Origin: Reticulitermes lucifugus
Taxonomy: Eukaryota; Arthropoda; Insecta; Blattodea; Rhinotermitidae
Length of the DNA: 29,849 nucleotides
Direction of reading: 5' to 3'
NCBI GenBank assembly: GCA_026260175.1
Contig: JAKCWW010006523.1
Coordinates: 2,384 to 32,232 of the forward strand
The notes beneath the pieces are model-generated. The model did no database searches. It was not told the origin of the DNA and worked only from the letters and a program-made list of their open reading frames with translations. Position 1 is the first letter of the stretch. Every line of letters begins with the position of its first letter. This document shows positions 10,181 through 21,404 of the stretch, piece after piece. Both the position numbers and the translations under genes were made by a program.

Positions 10181-11792
10181 ACACTAATTATCTACGCAGT
10201 GTACATTTGTGTTAGAATTAGACATGGGTTACAATATGAATCATAGTGGCAGTAATAATGTTTATATCGGATAGGTTTCATATGCCAAGTTACAGTGACA
10301 CACCAGACTTCGACATGTAGAGAAATTAAATTCGGTTTTCTTCATATTCGTAATATGTGGCGTCTTAAACTAATCAATAATAAATAATTACAGTACCAAC
10401 TTTCCGCGATATATATCCACAGAATTTATGCTGTATGGTCGGGGCTACTGACATCTCAGATGAATAGTCTACTAAATAAATAAATCAAAAGAAGATACAG
10501 GATACAAAGAAAATGGATCTAGCAAAATATTCTGAATACTCATGTTCTCAGCAACGCCGTTGTGAAAATCTCAAATCTCACGATTAATATTTCACTTACC
10601 TCACAAATTCGCATGGCCGCCACGATAGTGTTACTGAAAATAATTAGGTTAAAATGTATTAACGCAGAGTGCAATTCAGGAGTAATATTCTGCTTAATAT
10701 TTAGAGGGTGAAGTGATTGGCTGCTGACGACTGGGATTCGATTGCTGGTAGATAATTTTTCTCCTCCTCAATATTATATCGAAAATTTCCGAAGTACAAT
10801 CGGATTTTTGGCTTCTTTAAAGAAGTATTCAATATCGCATGTTACTTAGCGATGATTGGTAGGCTAGTTGATAAATAATGCACTCGACATGTTGTGGAAC
10901 AAAGGGGCAATGCCCTAATTTGAGGTAGACATAGCATCCAGGAACTTGCAGGCAGGAACTAAGAAATACCACCGAGAGCCTCGGTTAAGACACACGGTCT
11001 CCGGGCCAAACCCAAATCTACGACATATCGAATATGGAAGAGAAGTGAACCACTCGACAGTGACGTTCATTATTTCACTATCATATCTCTTACTTATACA
11101 TAAGGTAATTCACTGATAGTAAACTCGACCGGAGCGTGGTTCTTGCTACTAAAATTTATCTAGTGCCGAAGAATAGAAAGAGCGTCGCTTTACAGCCGTC
11201 TTCACGGCGTGGGCTTCCACAGGGACATATTTTCTTTTTACACCTGTCATATTATCCTGTTGGCAGTGCCAGGTCAAAAGGACATTCACACTTCAAATTG
11301 CGCACGCGAAGAAGTGGCGGAGACTTATCTTCCAGAAATTTCACATTTTATTTCCGATGCGCGGATTTAATCTTTTCCTCACGTCGTAGGTAATTGAAAT
11401 TCATTTCTTGTATAAAAATATCACGTCTCCTATCTGATGGAGACAGCAACACAGAAGATGATATATTTCTTGATAAAATATGTGACGCCTGCAAGGCATA
11501 TCATCATCCTTCTGTTTCGTGTCCTTAGTTCATCTCCTCCTTTGTGTCCTACATCTACATAGGTTACAATACCGTGCTAAAATATGAAGAAGGCACTCTA
11601 TCTATTTCTCAAGGATTCTCTCTGTTGGGTCATTGTCATAACACTATACGAAGGTATTAATTCACAGTGATTGATAATTCATTTCCTGCCAAAATATTCT
11701 TGAAACAAGGTTAGCGAGGAGCACGGCGTAAGAAACAGGGGCACTAAACAGGTTTGTTTATACTCCTCTATACTTGTACTTGAATTACACAA
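10181..11792. other. Noncoding stretch, no gene seen
   Basis: No recognisable gene. The plus-strand 85-codon frame at 11136-11393 lies in a locally GC-richer patch. It is Arg/Ser-rich and has no domain I know. It ends beside CGTAGGTAAT, which resembles a splice donor, but nothing else supports an exon. Confidence 0.5.
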
Positions 11793-11820
11793 GGTTCGAA
11801 TATCAGCAGAGACACCAGCG
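11793..11820 (+). repeat. SINE-head-like fragment (B-box-like motif)
   Basis: GGTTCGAATATC then AGCAGAGACACCAGCG is nearly the same arrangement as 2482-2509. The shared layout GGTTCGAA...GCAGAGACA(C/T)CAGCG suggests two decayed copies of one SINE family. No A box is evident at the usual distance. Confidence 0.4.
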
Positions 11821-12750
11821 TGGTTTTCCGTCGTCTCAGGACGTAAGTGCTGTAGTCGTGGGCTGTTGGCTCAGCTTTGGGTATGTCTCCAGATTTGAGA
11901 CGGTCTGGCTATTGTGACAGCAGTATTTCATTTTTCCCTTCAGTAGGTTCAGCAAAAGTATATATTGCTTTAGCAGGTTACGGTCGTATCTTTCTCCCCT
12001 TTCTGATTTCAAAGTAATTCACTTTAGAATAAGAGACGTATGTGCCAAAATTAGTTACATGTTTATCTTTCCCCACGCCCCGAAGTACATTTGCAGCTAT
12101 TTTATCCCTTTATAAGTATTTGTAAGTTGCTTCTTGTATTTTTTCGTTAATTAGATGCTTAACACCTTAAAGACAAAATTAACTTCGGTTATATTGAACG
12201 ATTAATTTCGTATCGCGCCATAAACAACCTCCGTCTGTGTTTAAAAACTAGTTAATTTGCATTAATTAAATTAATTTGAATACACTATACGATGGAAGAC
12301 TCTATACAGTTAAAGAGGTTAGTTGCAATGTAACATCTCAGAAAATTACGTAAAATAGTCAGTCAGTGTTTAAAGGGAAATAATCGGTGTTTGTTCTGAG
12401 ATTCACACGCAGCGCAGGAATAAAATACGCGGACAGAAAGTGGGACTTCTATATATTAAACAAGAGGCTCTAAAGAGATAGTTTCTTGCTCCAGTGACTT
12501 ACATCAGATATTTTAAAGACTTTCCATTTAAACATATCTAAAATTCAGCCGACTTAGATATTTATCTAAAATATTGGTACATCTTTTGAAAGTTTTATGA
12601 ATACATGTGTGGAAAACGTAGTCTCTTAATTCAAGGGAAGAACTGAGAGGGTTTGGGAACAGGGCGCTAAGCGGACCTAAGGGGATATAGTAACAGAAGG
12701 ACGAAGAAGATTGCGTAGTGAGGAAAAGTAAAATATATAAGAGTAAAAGT
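11821..12750. other. Noncoding AT-rich stretch, no gene seen
   Basis: No gene, RNA gene or repeat is supported here. The region is AT-rich, with stops in all frames at short intervals. Confidence 0.5.
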
Positions 12751-13022
12751 TAAGATTTACCCCAGAACAAGCCATGACGGCCCAGAGGGGAAATAGAAGC
12801 ATATTTGTACTCTTTCTTTAAACTTGGCGCTAGATTGGGGTGGGTGGTCAACGCCACACCCCGACCGCTTTACCCCCGTGAATGAGACCCGGTACCAATT
12901 TTACAGAAGGTTGGGTGGGCCCCAAGGCCGGTCTGGAAATGTGCGGAAACTCTTGCTCCAGCGGGATTCGAACCCCGAACCGTCCAGCCCCTAGCGATTA
13001 GTACCATTTACAAAGTGGTTTA
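12751..13022 (-). mobile_element. tRNA-derived SINE, minus strand
   Basis: On the minus strand a tRNA-like head (about 13022-12960) contains a perfect B box, GGTTCGAATCC (plus-strand GGATTCGAACC at 12963-12973). The upstream A-box region, AATGGTACTAATCGCTAGG, is diverged. A GC-rich body follows. It includes a conserved module GGGGGTAAAGCGGTCGGGG and ends near CCGTCATGGCTTGTTCTGGGG (plus-strand about 12760-12785). The body module is shared with the SINEs at 22.1 and 28.6 kb. No clean TSD is visible, so this is an older copy and its limits are approximate. Confidence 0.75.
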
Positions 13023-13750
13023 ATGATCAAAACAATTTGGATAAAGAGGGCTAGACATGTACCACGCACGGAAAATTTAAACATTAATATGAAATCATCT
13101 TCTTAAAGCCCGAAGGGCCATATAGACGCAGATACAATTATAATATTGAAATTAATTTTATAGAAGTTGAAAGTAAAATTTTGGACATTTAACTGGCTTT
13201 AGATCATTTCCAGTGACGGTATTGGAGATTCGATTTCGATAAGAAGCGGTGGAACAACTGTTTAACTGAATAATTACCATGTTCTTCAAAAGGACCCTCT
13301 TCTATGCAGTTAGTTATGTTTTAAAACTCAAACTAAATTTCTTTGATACATAAATTTTGTTACACATAGAACACCATACGTTAGCTTAGCAAGGCCGAAG
13401 AGTCGTAATAACAGATGGCATGGCAAAGTTGATTTAGTACGATTTATGTTTACGAAACTCGTCCCATTTCATAACTGTAGCCATATTAATCCGTTTTTTA
13501 ACAGAAGGAGTACTTAAGTTCGCAATACAACCTGTATGCCGTAGAAATGAGCTCTGTGGCCTTTAGATCTGTTTCCGCCTACGCACTAAACTTTGGAAGA
13601 TGTCGCATACTATCCGTGTGTTCCCGTTCATCGGACTCCAAAATGCCCAGCACTGCGAAGATTGTCCTATGCTCTAAAACATCACACATTGAGACCCCTT
13701 TAAGCAAACTGGTTTAAAAATTGATGGCTTTCCTTTGTAATTCAGGCTTG
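13023..13750. other. Noncoding stretch, no gene seen
   Basis: No gene or repeat is supported; AT-rich sequence with dense stops. Confidence 0.5.
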
Positions 13751-13915
13751 TCTATAAGCATTCAAACCTTAACCCACAGAGAACACTGTCCTTGTCTATT
13801 ACAAATACAGCTCGGTTACGGCTGTTAGGGGAATGGGGGATGTTTATTACAGGAATTATAGGAAACATAAAAATACTGTGAGGGCAATATGTTCCTTAAT
13901 TTTGTATCACGTGGT
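13750..13915 (+). repeat. Dispersed repeat family A copy
   Basis: CCCACAGAGAACACTGTCCTTG at 13773-13794 corresponds to motif 1. GAGGGCAATATGTTCCTTAAT at 13880-13900 corresponds to a diverged motif 2, about 103 bp downstream. The upstream TTGTCTATAA also parallels CTGTCTATTA in the 9.96-kb copy. Confidence 0.5.
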
Positions 13916-14154
13916 ACTGGGTTTAAACTATTAGTGTTACCTAAAGTAACTCCAAACTCACTAGAAGGCACATCTAAAACAAATTATCCCAATCATGCAA
14001 AAGGACGATTCAGGGGTTTTCTAATTTCTGTACATCAGTTTTAGAAAAGCAATGTTCATGGACCAATTAGAGGCCTTTTAATATTTTCCGAATACTGACT
14101 GACAAATTTCCAGAGAAATAAATTTTTTCCGACTTGCAGTGGATTGCTGTAAAT

Positions 14155-14225
14155 GGCGTGGCTTAGCGGTCAGAACTAGTGCTTTGTTTTGGGCACATAC
14201 ACACACATGGTTCAAAAACCGCCCA
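14155..14225 (+). mobile_element. Degenerate tRNA-like SINE head
   Basis: TGGCTTAGCGG at 14159-14169 fits the A-box consensus TRGYNNARNNG exactly. GGTTCAAAAACC at 14209-14220 is a B box with one extra A. Their 50-bp spacing is about right for a tRNA-derived head. The intervening sequence does not fold as a tRNA, and no SINE body or TSD is recognised, so it is a remnant. Confidence 0.45.
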
Positions 14226-14429
14226 ATATAAAAAGCTTCGCTATCCTTAACAACATTTTCATGAATTCCCCCAAGCAAGCGGGTTAATATTCCAGAATAA
14301 AACAACTGTTACATTTCAAATCCTTTCAGTTTCAGAATTCATAATAATGATTCACTTCCAGTCAAAATGCAATGTAACCAGTGCATTTGACAAGGCGTCG
14401 TTCAAGTGTTATAGAATGGTCTGCTCCTA

Positions 14430-14537
14430 GCATGCTGTGCGACGGGTCTGCGCAACGTCTCCGCTGCAGCGCTGTCTGCCAGCGACTGTCTCATTGACCA
14501 CATCCACTACTAGGAACCTCAACGTCGTCCTTCAAGG
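14430..14537 (+). other. Candidate noncoding first exon with splice donor
   Basis: A CpG-rich segment ends at CTTCAAG followed by GTAAGTTAT, a strong donor (AAG|GTAAGT) with the cut after about 14537. No open frame runs through it. The acceptor and downstream exon are not identified, so this could be chance. Confidence 0.25.
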
Positions 14538-15239
14538 TAAGTTATAACAATTCCATACATTCGATCCCGTTACAGAATACATCCCCCCTCCCTCTCCTCA
14601 GATCCCTTCACCCGCGACCTCTCCCTGCTCTTCCATCTTCAGCAACACTTTCTATTTCATCCAACGACTCCACCCTATTCTTTAGCTTCTCCTCTCTCTT
14701 ACATTTCTTTCCTCCCTCTTATAGACTTTTGTTTACATCTGTAAGGCCTCGAGGTGGGAGACCAAGTGACCAAATGAGCCGGACAATGACGGTCTCCTGT
14801 TGAAGTAACTAGGGCAGAACGAAGTGGTGGAAGTTGCTTGATATCAGATGAGGGGAATGAAGACTGGGATGGCGATTGTAGAAGTGGGAGAGACGCCCCT
14901 CCCAAGCAGCCGGAGAGGAAGCCCGTCTCATTCTTTCGTCTTCTTCTCCATCTCAGCAACAACACAGAGATCTTAGCAATAGGCGGTGCCTGGTGCAGAG
15001 ACTAAGAGGGAAACCAAAGTGCAGAGTGTCTTACTCCGATAACCTAAAACCTGTCTGCACGCGAAGAAACTTCAGCCGTTGCCGACAAGACTTACTGTCC
15101 GGAGGAAGGACCCAGGCTAACGGGATCGACAGAGGGCAACCGAAGTGGGAGGGAGGGAAGCTATGCCTATTGATAGTAAAGTTCGGAGAAGACAATTCAA
15201 GTGACGGATAGTCAGTAATATAGGGAAGGGGAATTATTT

Positions 15240-15305
15240 TTAAAAAGAGAGAGAGAGAGGGAAGAATAATAGGAGGGAACGAAAACTGGGTCTCTCTCTC
15301 TCATA
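15240..15305. repeat. GA/CT-rich simple-sequence block
   Basis: An AGAGAGAGAGAGAG run at about 15246-15259 is followed some 30 bp later by TCTCTCTCTCTC at 15291-15302. The two could pair as an imperfect inverted repeat. Purine-rich sequence extends on both sides. Confidence 0.7.
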
Positions 15306-15699
15306 CGAGATTGGACAAGAGTAAAAGTGAGAAAGAAAGAGTTTAAACTACGGCCCGGATGAAATGGCCAGCTCACTCTTGACTCGTGCTGGTAAAGTGA
15401 GGGGTCGGGCCACACCATCGGTCAGTCAGTAAGTCAGAAGGCAAGTGACAGTGTTGAGGATATACAAATGTTAGCTAATTACCATCGGTCTACCATCACT
15501 TCTAGGAGAAGGTTCACTTACGCTAACCCCCACAATATCTTAACAACTGTGATATCTACATTACAAGAAGGTTACTTCCTACGTTAATGGCAGTGTTTAG
15601 CCAACTAACCTAGACAATTTACGTTCAAAATAATTAGTTTACGTGTGGAGGTGTATCCTACGTGATTCTGACAACTTACCCTTGTCTGTAAAGTGTTTT

Positions 15700-15898
15700 C
15701 ATCACCGAGACATGCGATCGTTGTTGACAGTGTTCAGTTGTGGGTGATATTGTGTTCCATTCAGTGCATATGAGTGGAGTTGCTTTAAAACATTTGTACA
15801 CGAAACGGCTTGCTCGCGAATGTCCTACGGAAGAAGCAACGGGCTGTCTCACCATCGCCAGTAAATTATCCTGAAGACAAGCAACTTTGTGAATGAGG
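15700..15898 (+). other. Candidate noncoding or start-bearing exon with splice donor
   Basis: The segment contains TCAGT initiator-like sites (15736, 15757) and ends GAATGAG followed by GTAAGACT, a good donor (GAG|GTAAGA). An upstream 34-codon frame starts at the ATG near 15770 (MSGVALKHLYTKRLARECPT...) and stops before the donor. A second ATG lies only two bases before the splice site. No family is recognised, and coding potential is not supported. Confidence 0.25.
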
Positions 15899-15960
15899 TA
15901 AGACTAAATATGCTTTTTACAATACCAGACTTTCCCGGGTTCCGTTCTGAGACGAGCTGT

Positions 15961-18087
15961 CTCCTGAACTCAGACCCAAAATAGAATTCTTCCCTATGTC
16001 CAAAAAAGGTTTCTCTCTTCATCTTTCAGACGCTGATAGTCTTACACATGAAGATAATACCCAGCAGTACTTCAAGGATAGAAAATTAAATGGATTATCT
16101 TTATGTAGACGGATCAAATACAGGCACTAGGAATATTTACGTCGCAAGTAGCGAATGTTTCTGTCATATAAATAAATGTGTCCTCATCATCTATGAAATG
16201 TTTTAACATTTTACGTACGGTAGTAATTAGATGTAGAGACTGTTTTAACGTTAAGAATGTTGAAGGCCTATATAAGTTACTCATGTTTATATTCGTAATT
16301 ATCAAGATACACGGAGTCAGTTCTCTAAGCAGCATTAGCCGCTCAGTGTTTGTAGTTCAGAAGGAACATATTTTCTGTGAGAGAAAATCTGAATATTTAA
16401 ATGTTATTTAGAGGGAAAAAAATGAGGTCTCACATTATTTATCTACCAGTATGAAGTGCATGACAGCATTTTAAAGAAAAAAGATATGATCTGCAACTGA
16501 ACTGACAGAAGAGATTGTGATATTAAACAATATCGTATACTAATATTAATATTTCGTCACACTTACCAAAATTTAATTATCTAAACATAATATGTATTAG
16601 AAATTTGTTTTAAAATAATGGCACCTTGACACATCAAATTTTTATTAAAGTAAGCTGATAAGCGAGGAGACTTCAATGCGGGAAGAGAACACGAACATGA
16701 CTTCAATAACAAGCAGAAAAACAGAGTTTACTCCGGTATGTCATTTCCTTATTGTATCATGGTGTATAATAACTAACAGTTTAGGAAGGAATGACATATT
16801 GCAAAACTTTAAGTTATCAATACGTTTAAATATACATTACAAACATTCTACCGCAATATTTGCACGTCACTCCAATAGCAGTGGTTGTTGTCACAACGTC
16901 GAGTGAAGGCATTAAATTTCGTAACATTCATAGGTATTGTCTGTTAGGTTCCTGGTAGGAAATAGAAGAAACAAAGAAATATTTTTGTCCCACGCCATAA
17001 GAAACATTTAAGTTGCAAGTACTGCAAAAACCTTGAAAATAAGCATGCCCATGATATTCATCGTAATTTCGAAACGTGTCGAGAAACGATTGAACGTGAT
17101 GTGTTTTAGGCTACTCCTAACCGTACATGTTAATTTTCACGCTACAGCTGAATACAAGACAAAACATAGTGTTGTTGCAGCAGGCTAATAACTTGTCCCT
17201 CAGTAAATGCTTCAGACATTGTTTAATTTCGAGAGTATCCTTTTAAGTACATTTATTACTACAAGATGCCATTGGCTGGAATATATAAAAACTCTGCATT
17301 TTGTCTACAGAATGTATTTGTGATTCATATAAATCTTACAATAAGTGGCAATTTACCTACAGATAAATGACAGAGAAGATGTGTTTTCTGTGATGTATGA
17401 ACTGACTTCTTAAATGTTATTTGGATAAATTTCAGGCCACAAAAGTTTAAACAATTAAAGTTGTGGAGATGCAATATGGCAAGAACCATTTTTATTCATT
17501 ATGTTGCTGACAATACAACAAACTTATCATAGAGCATTACAGGGCAATATTCCTTCAGCGTCACCAGATTAGTCTAAATACAGGATTTCTGACTTGACAT
17601 CACTTTCAAAGGAGAAGCACTTCATACATATACCAGAATGTTAAATTTATAACTGTGATATATGTATATATATATATAACTGCAATTTTAACTCTCTTAA
17701 TCCTACGTTCAACTACAAATATTTAAAAATAATTTCATACCGCACAGACAGTACACAATGTTTCGATAACAAATTTATATTATTTAATAGTGTTTACGGA
17801 AATAGTTCCAGTTTTTCCTCATCCAGAGAATAGCTTGAAACACGCGAACACTCTAATGTCAAAATGCAAATTTTTTTAAATCTACAACGCATGGTATTTT
17901 ACAGTAAACAATATGCCTGATTTTGTTACGTTCCTCCAACCTTTACTTTAGTACTTGACTCTTTAAAATGGAAACATATCTTTAAATGATTCTCACTGAA
18001 AGAATAACAAGTATGAACATGAAATATGTATAAGATTTCAGTTTATCGCAAAGTTCTTGATAAAGATCATATACATCCTTCCGGAAT
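15961..18087. other. Noncoding AT-rich stretch, no gene seen
   Basis: No supported gene. Two overlapping frames on opposite strands (16114-16411) and one at 16676-16906 lack recognisable domains. A short (TA)n run is at about 17666-17679. The segment at 17296-17310, read on the minus strand, faintly resembles motif 2 of repeat family A. Confidence 0.55.
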
Positions 18088-18250
18088 GTTACGTCGTCTT
18101 GACAGGTAAATAGTTACTAAATAAATGTAATACCTTCTTCAGGGTCAAGAAGTCCAAGAAGGACGCAGCTTGACCCCAAATTTAAATTCACTACACTCCT
18201 TCGAAACGTCCGAACCTCGGTAACTATTTACCAGTCGACGTAGCGTTACA
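18088..18250 (+). mobile_element. Foldback element with hammerhead-like GAAAC-GTC motif (Penelope-like?)
   Basis: Inverted arms lie at 18088-18117 and 18220-18250. Their inner 13 bp are perfect (GGTAAATAGTTAC / GTAACTATTTACC); the outer parts, with ACGTCG / CGACGTAGCG, are imperfect. Between them a strong hairpin at 18142-18176 pairs GGGTCAAG with CTTGACCC and an inner GTCC with GGAC. Further right, CCTTCGAAACGTCCG (18198-18212) carries the GAAAC-GTC pair seen in hammerhead ribozymes of Penelope-like elements. AAGAAGGACGCAGCTTG precedes it, separated by about 25 bp that may be an insertion into the catalytic core. No coding sequence is present. Confidence 0.45.
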
Positions 18251-18977
18251 CCCCAGGAAATGTGAACCATCAACAAAGTGTCTCTCAGAACATGTACCCT
18301 TTGGTTTTAAGTCTCTTTACGTTAACTACTTTGCTATATTTCGATTTAATGATTTCAATAACACACGACACTTCACTATTAAGCGAGATCTTAACATAAT
18401 AAAAAGTCACGCTTTCTTTGAAGACGATAGCTGTCAGTACATAAATAAAGCTTACTTTCAAGTAAATACACTTTTTACGTCATCTTCTGAGATTCCAGGC
18501 TGTCACTGCCCCCCGTACCTCACAATCAAACACATGAAATCTTATCCAAGATGAAAATAACTTTACTTTTTTTTCGGTCAGAATTCTTTGTACACATTTT
18601 CAATTGCTGCAATACCCAGGTAAAAATTACCACTGAGAAAAGTGAAAACTGGCCGTTAGTAGGGACCGGATGCTCTTGAGAGCTGCAAAAGGATATCGTT
18701 CAACGCCACGGGCTGAATTCAGTCGAACTTGTTACGCAGATCGACCGATATTTTCACTTTCTAAATCGTATTATTCAGACCGCAATGATTTCAATTTACA
18801 TGCGTCACATCGGAACTGCCAGGTCGTTATACCTTACCAGTATTATTGTCTGCTAAAAAGAACAGCGGGGCTGCTGCTTGCTGATTGCTTATAAACAGTT
18901 GACTAAATGGGAAAAAATGAGAAGTGGATGCTACTATTTTCAACACCGAAGTACCGTCAGATATTACAGAAGAATAA
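18251..18977. other. Noncoding stretch, no gene seen
   Basis: No gene supported. The 74-codon frame at 18670-18894 has no recognisable domain. Confidence 0.5.
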
Positions 18978-19249
18978 TAACATTAACTTTTTTTTTCCTA
19001 TGGCTTAACAGCCCCTTTTCGGGTGCCCAGTTCTCCTCATTTCGAGGTTTCATGATCACACACAGTAGACACACCACAGTCGGTAGGACTCCTCTGGACG
19101 AGGGNNNNNNNNNNNNNNNNNNNNNNNNNNNNNNNNNNNNNNNNNNNNNNNNNNNNNNNNNNNNNNCGAACCCACGATCCTAGTAAGCGAGCAGCCGAAG
19201 ACCCACGCCTTAGACCGCACGGCCACTGGTATCGGCTAACATTAACTTT
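18978..19249 (-). mobile_element. tRNA-derived SINE with 13-bp TSD, interrupted by assembly gap
   Basis: The TSD TAACATTAACTTT occurs perfectly at 18978-18990 and 19237-19249. The element between them is on the minus strand. It starts GCCGATACCAGTGGCCGTGCGGTCTAAGG (A-box region) at 19236 and proceeds through a B-box start, GGGTTCG, at about 19173. After the gap it continues with CCAGAGGAGTCCTACCGA. The poly-T at 18988-18996 is the element's poly-A tail. It is the same family as the plus-strand copy at 24537. The perfect TSD implies a fairly recent insertion. Confidence 0.9.
19105..19166. other. Assembly gap (62 N)
   Basis: A run of 62 undetermined bases inside the SINE. The sister copy at 24.5 kb has roughly 79 bp between the equivalent points, so the gap length is about right for a normal SINE body with no large missing insert. 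Confidence 0.99.
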
Positions 19250-20263
19250 ACTCGTGCAAAATAACGGCAATTTAATTTCGGATCAATTAATGACCACGGA
19301 TATTACCAATAATAACATTCCGATAATTCACCGTTTGTAGCCTATGCTGACTGAATGCGAACATTGCTATTAACAGGTCATTCCTGCCCTTCAAAGCATT
19401 TATTTAATATAAACGATGATCAAAAATCAGATTTTAATTTACGTAAAGCACACAGATCTTAATTACATAGTCCAAGATTTAATGCTGTTAGGGAAATAAA
19501 TTGTGATTATGATAAGAACTACAGACAACACGTAAATGCTCTTTGTGAGCAAAATTGATAGTTGCTGAATACAAAAACAGATTTATCTATTGTTACCACA
19601 GTGTTCTAAAAGTCATGAAACCATGTTAATAGTCACTATTTTGCTTTTCAGATTAAAAAATATTAGAATTTTTATTTTCTTAGTTAATTATGATTTCATA
19701 AAGACTTTAAATTATTTTTACAAGTTAAGCCCAACCCAAGAGGATCACACATAAAGTAGGTTCATAATGCATATACCTTTAATTCTTTATTTTCATTTCT
19801 ATTAAGAAGAGTTCAGATTTCATTCTACTTTAATTTAACTAATTTTCACACATCGTCACCGCCACCTTCTTATGGTGGGACGAGTTCTTCTATTATTTGT
19901 TGATAGAAGCCCACATTTTGTGTTACGAGCTATCGTATAATAAGCGTTTCCGCTCGCGTTTGTCTTTAAATTTGTGGCAGTTAAGATTTTCCTTCGGCAC
20001 TGGAAACATGATAATCTTTCGGCGATGAATTACCAATCAATGTACGTTATTTAGTTACGAGACTGTATGCCATTGCAACTTATTTTCTGAACGATGTTTG
20101 TCGTATTTATTAATGATAAGTAGGCCTGCAATTATGAGGCTATTCCCTATGCAATTTTCTTGATCCTGCTGTTACCTCCTCTCTCTTTGTAAAAAATACT
20201 CACTTTTCAAACACGAACCATCCATACACATCGTCGTCTCCTGAGACATGTGACACGGTCAAA
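19250..20263. other. Noncoding AT-rich stretch, no gene seen
   Basis: No gene, RNA gene or clear repeat is visible. Confidence 0.5.
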
Positions 20264-20335
20264 TCTGGTAAGTGATTAAAATTGTTTCGGAGAAACATAC
20301 TACCTTAAACTTCAGGGTAGTAATCACCTACCAGA
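20264..20335. repeat. Branched inverted repeat (three-way-junction-like)
   Basis: Outer arms TCTGGTAAGTGATTA (20264-20278) and TAATCACCTACCAGA (20321-20335) pair at 14 of 15 positions. Between them are two further hairpins: TGTTTC-GGA-GAAACA (about 20283-20297) and CTACC...GGTAG (about 20300-20320). The layout resembles a three-way junction in single-stranded form. No TSD, polymerase III boxes or known RNA family was recognised. Confidence 0.6.
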
Positions 20336-21404
20336 CTAGAAGTTGTCATAACACTGAGGACAAGTTATGAGTCTTAGTTGCAAATAAAACCTCAAATCAC
20401 AAACCCTCAATCTCTTTTCTTCAGTTGGGGCAACAGACCCAATTTTACCCTATAAAACAAGAGCTACAATTATATTTACATACATTTTATGTCTAGGTTT
20501 TCAAATACGAGATGAGGAGACATAAACAGTCTGAAATAAACAATTGCTGTTATTTTTAGAATTAAATCTGCTATTTATTTCTTCTTGATACGAAGCCTTT
20601 AAAAATTTATAAACTTTATACGAGTACTATGCGTAAGAAAATATGGCAGTGGTAGGATTTTTAGATTACGATAGGCTGGCTTTAGGGAGGTTTAGACGAT
20701 TGCCAAGAAACGTTCTGTGAGTCACAAGACTTTAATTCCCTCTCCTGGTCTGCAAATACTTGTAATCTGACAGCTGTCACAAACTACATCAGAAAAATCT
20801 CCCCGCACACTTTTCAAGTGAATTTCAACGGTATTATTAATGCACACCTGAGATAATTCCTGTTGTTATGAAAAAGATCCACTTTATGCGATTTTCAACA
20901 AATTGATACGTATCTAATAGCTACAATAAACTTTCCTAGACATCAATTTTGATATTTGCTGCCCACAACCGTTATAGCATTACAAGTAACTACGTTCCAA
21001 ATTTTCCTTGTAACATTCACTATGACTTTTAAATTTCGCCATCAAAATGACATATCTATTTCATCACAGCTTTTTCTCTCTTCTACCTATAAAGGTGGTG
21101 CAATTTGAATTAAGTTGTTATCGAGATACGATCTGATATGGCGTTTACGTGGCTGTGAAATTAGGACTGTGATCATGGAATATGACATCCTTTAGCTTTG
21201 TAAGTTTATTTCAACTACCTTGAGAAACCTTAAATCCCATCGTGGTAGCATCTACAGGGAGGAATAAGTATTTCATTTCAAAGCATTTTTAAGCAGCACC
21301 AATTAATTCTATTCCCTACCCTTACCGACGGGCAGAGACCAGAGTACGGGTTTTCAGTTCTCAAAATTTAATAACTAGAAGCCTTAAATTCGTCAAACAA
21401 TGTT
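20336..21404. other. Noncoding AT-rich stretch, no gene seen
   Basis: No gene or repeat is supported. Confidence 0.5.

Larger units (their letters stand above)
14380..15960 (+). promoter_or_regulatory. CpG-richer candidate promoter / 5'-UTR region
   Basis: This is the only extended stretch that departs from the AT-rich background. CpG-dense segments lie at about 14430-14540 and 15700-15860. A long C/T tract spans about 14580-14725, and GA-rich blocks lie at 14750-15320. Two sequences fit arthropod initiators (TCAGT) at 15736-15740 and 15757-15761. Two good splice donors follow the CpG-dense segments. No TATA box is clear. Together this would fit a dispersed promoter with noncoding first exons on the plus strand, but base composition alone cannot prove it and the overlapping short frames have no recognisable domains. 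Confidence 0.3.

Noticed and set aside
11136..11393. 85-codon Arg/Ser-rich frame as an exon
   Set aside because: A donor-like end exists, but there is no acceptor, no domain and no supporting context.
18878..19270. Open frames running through the N gap
   Set aside because: Undetermined bases cannot contain stops, so the frame lengths are artefacts; the DNA is a SINE.
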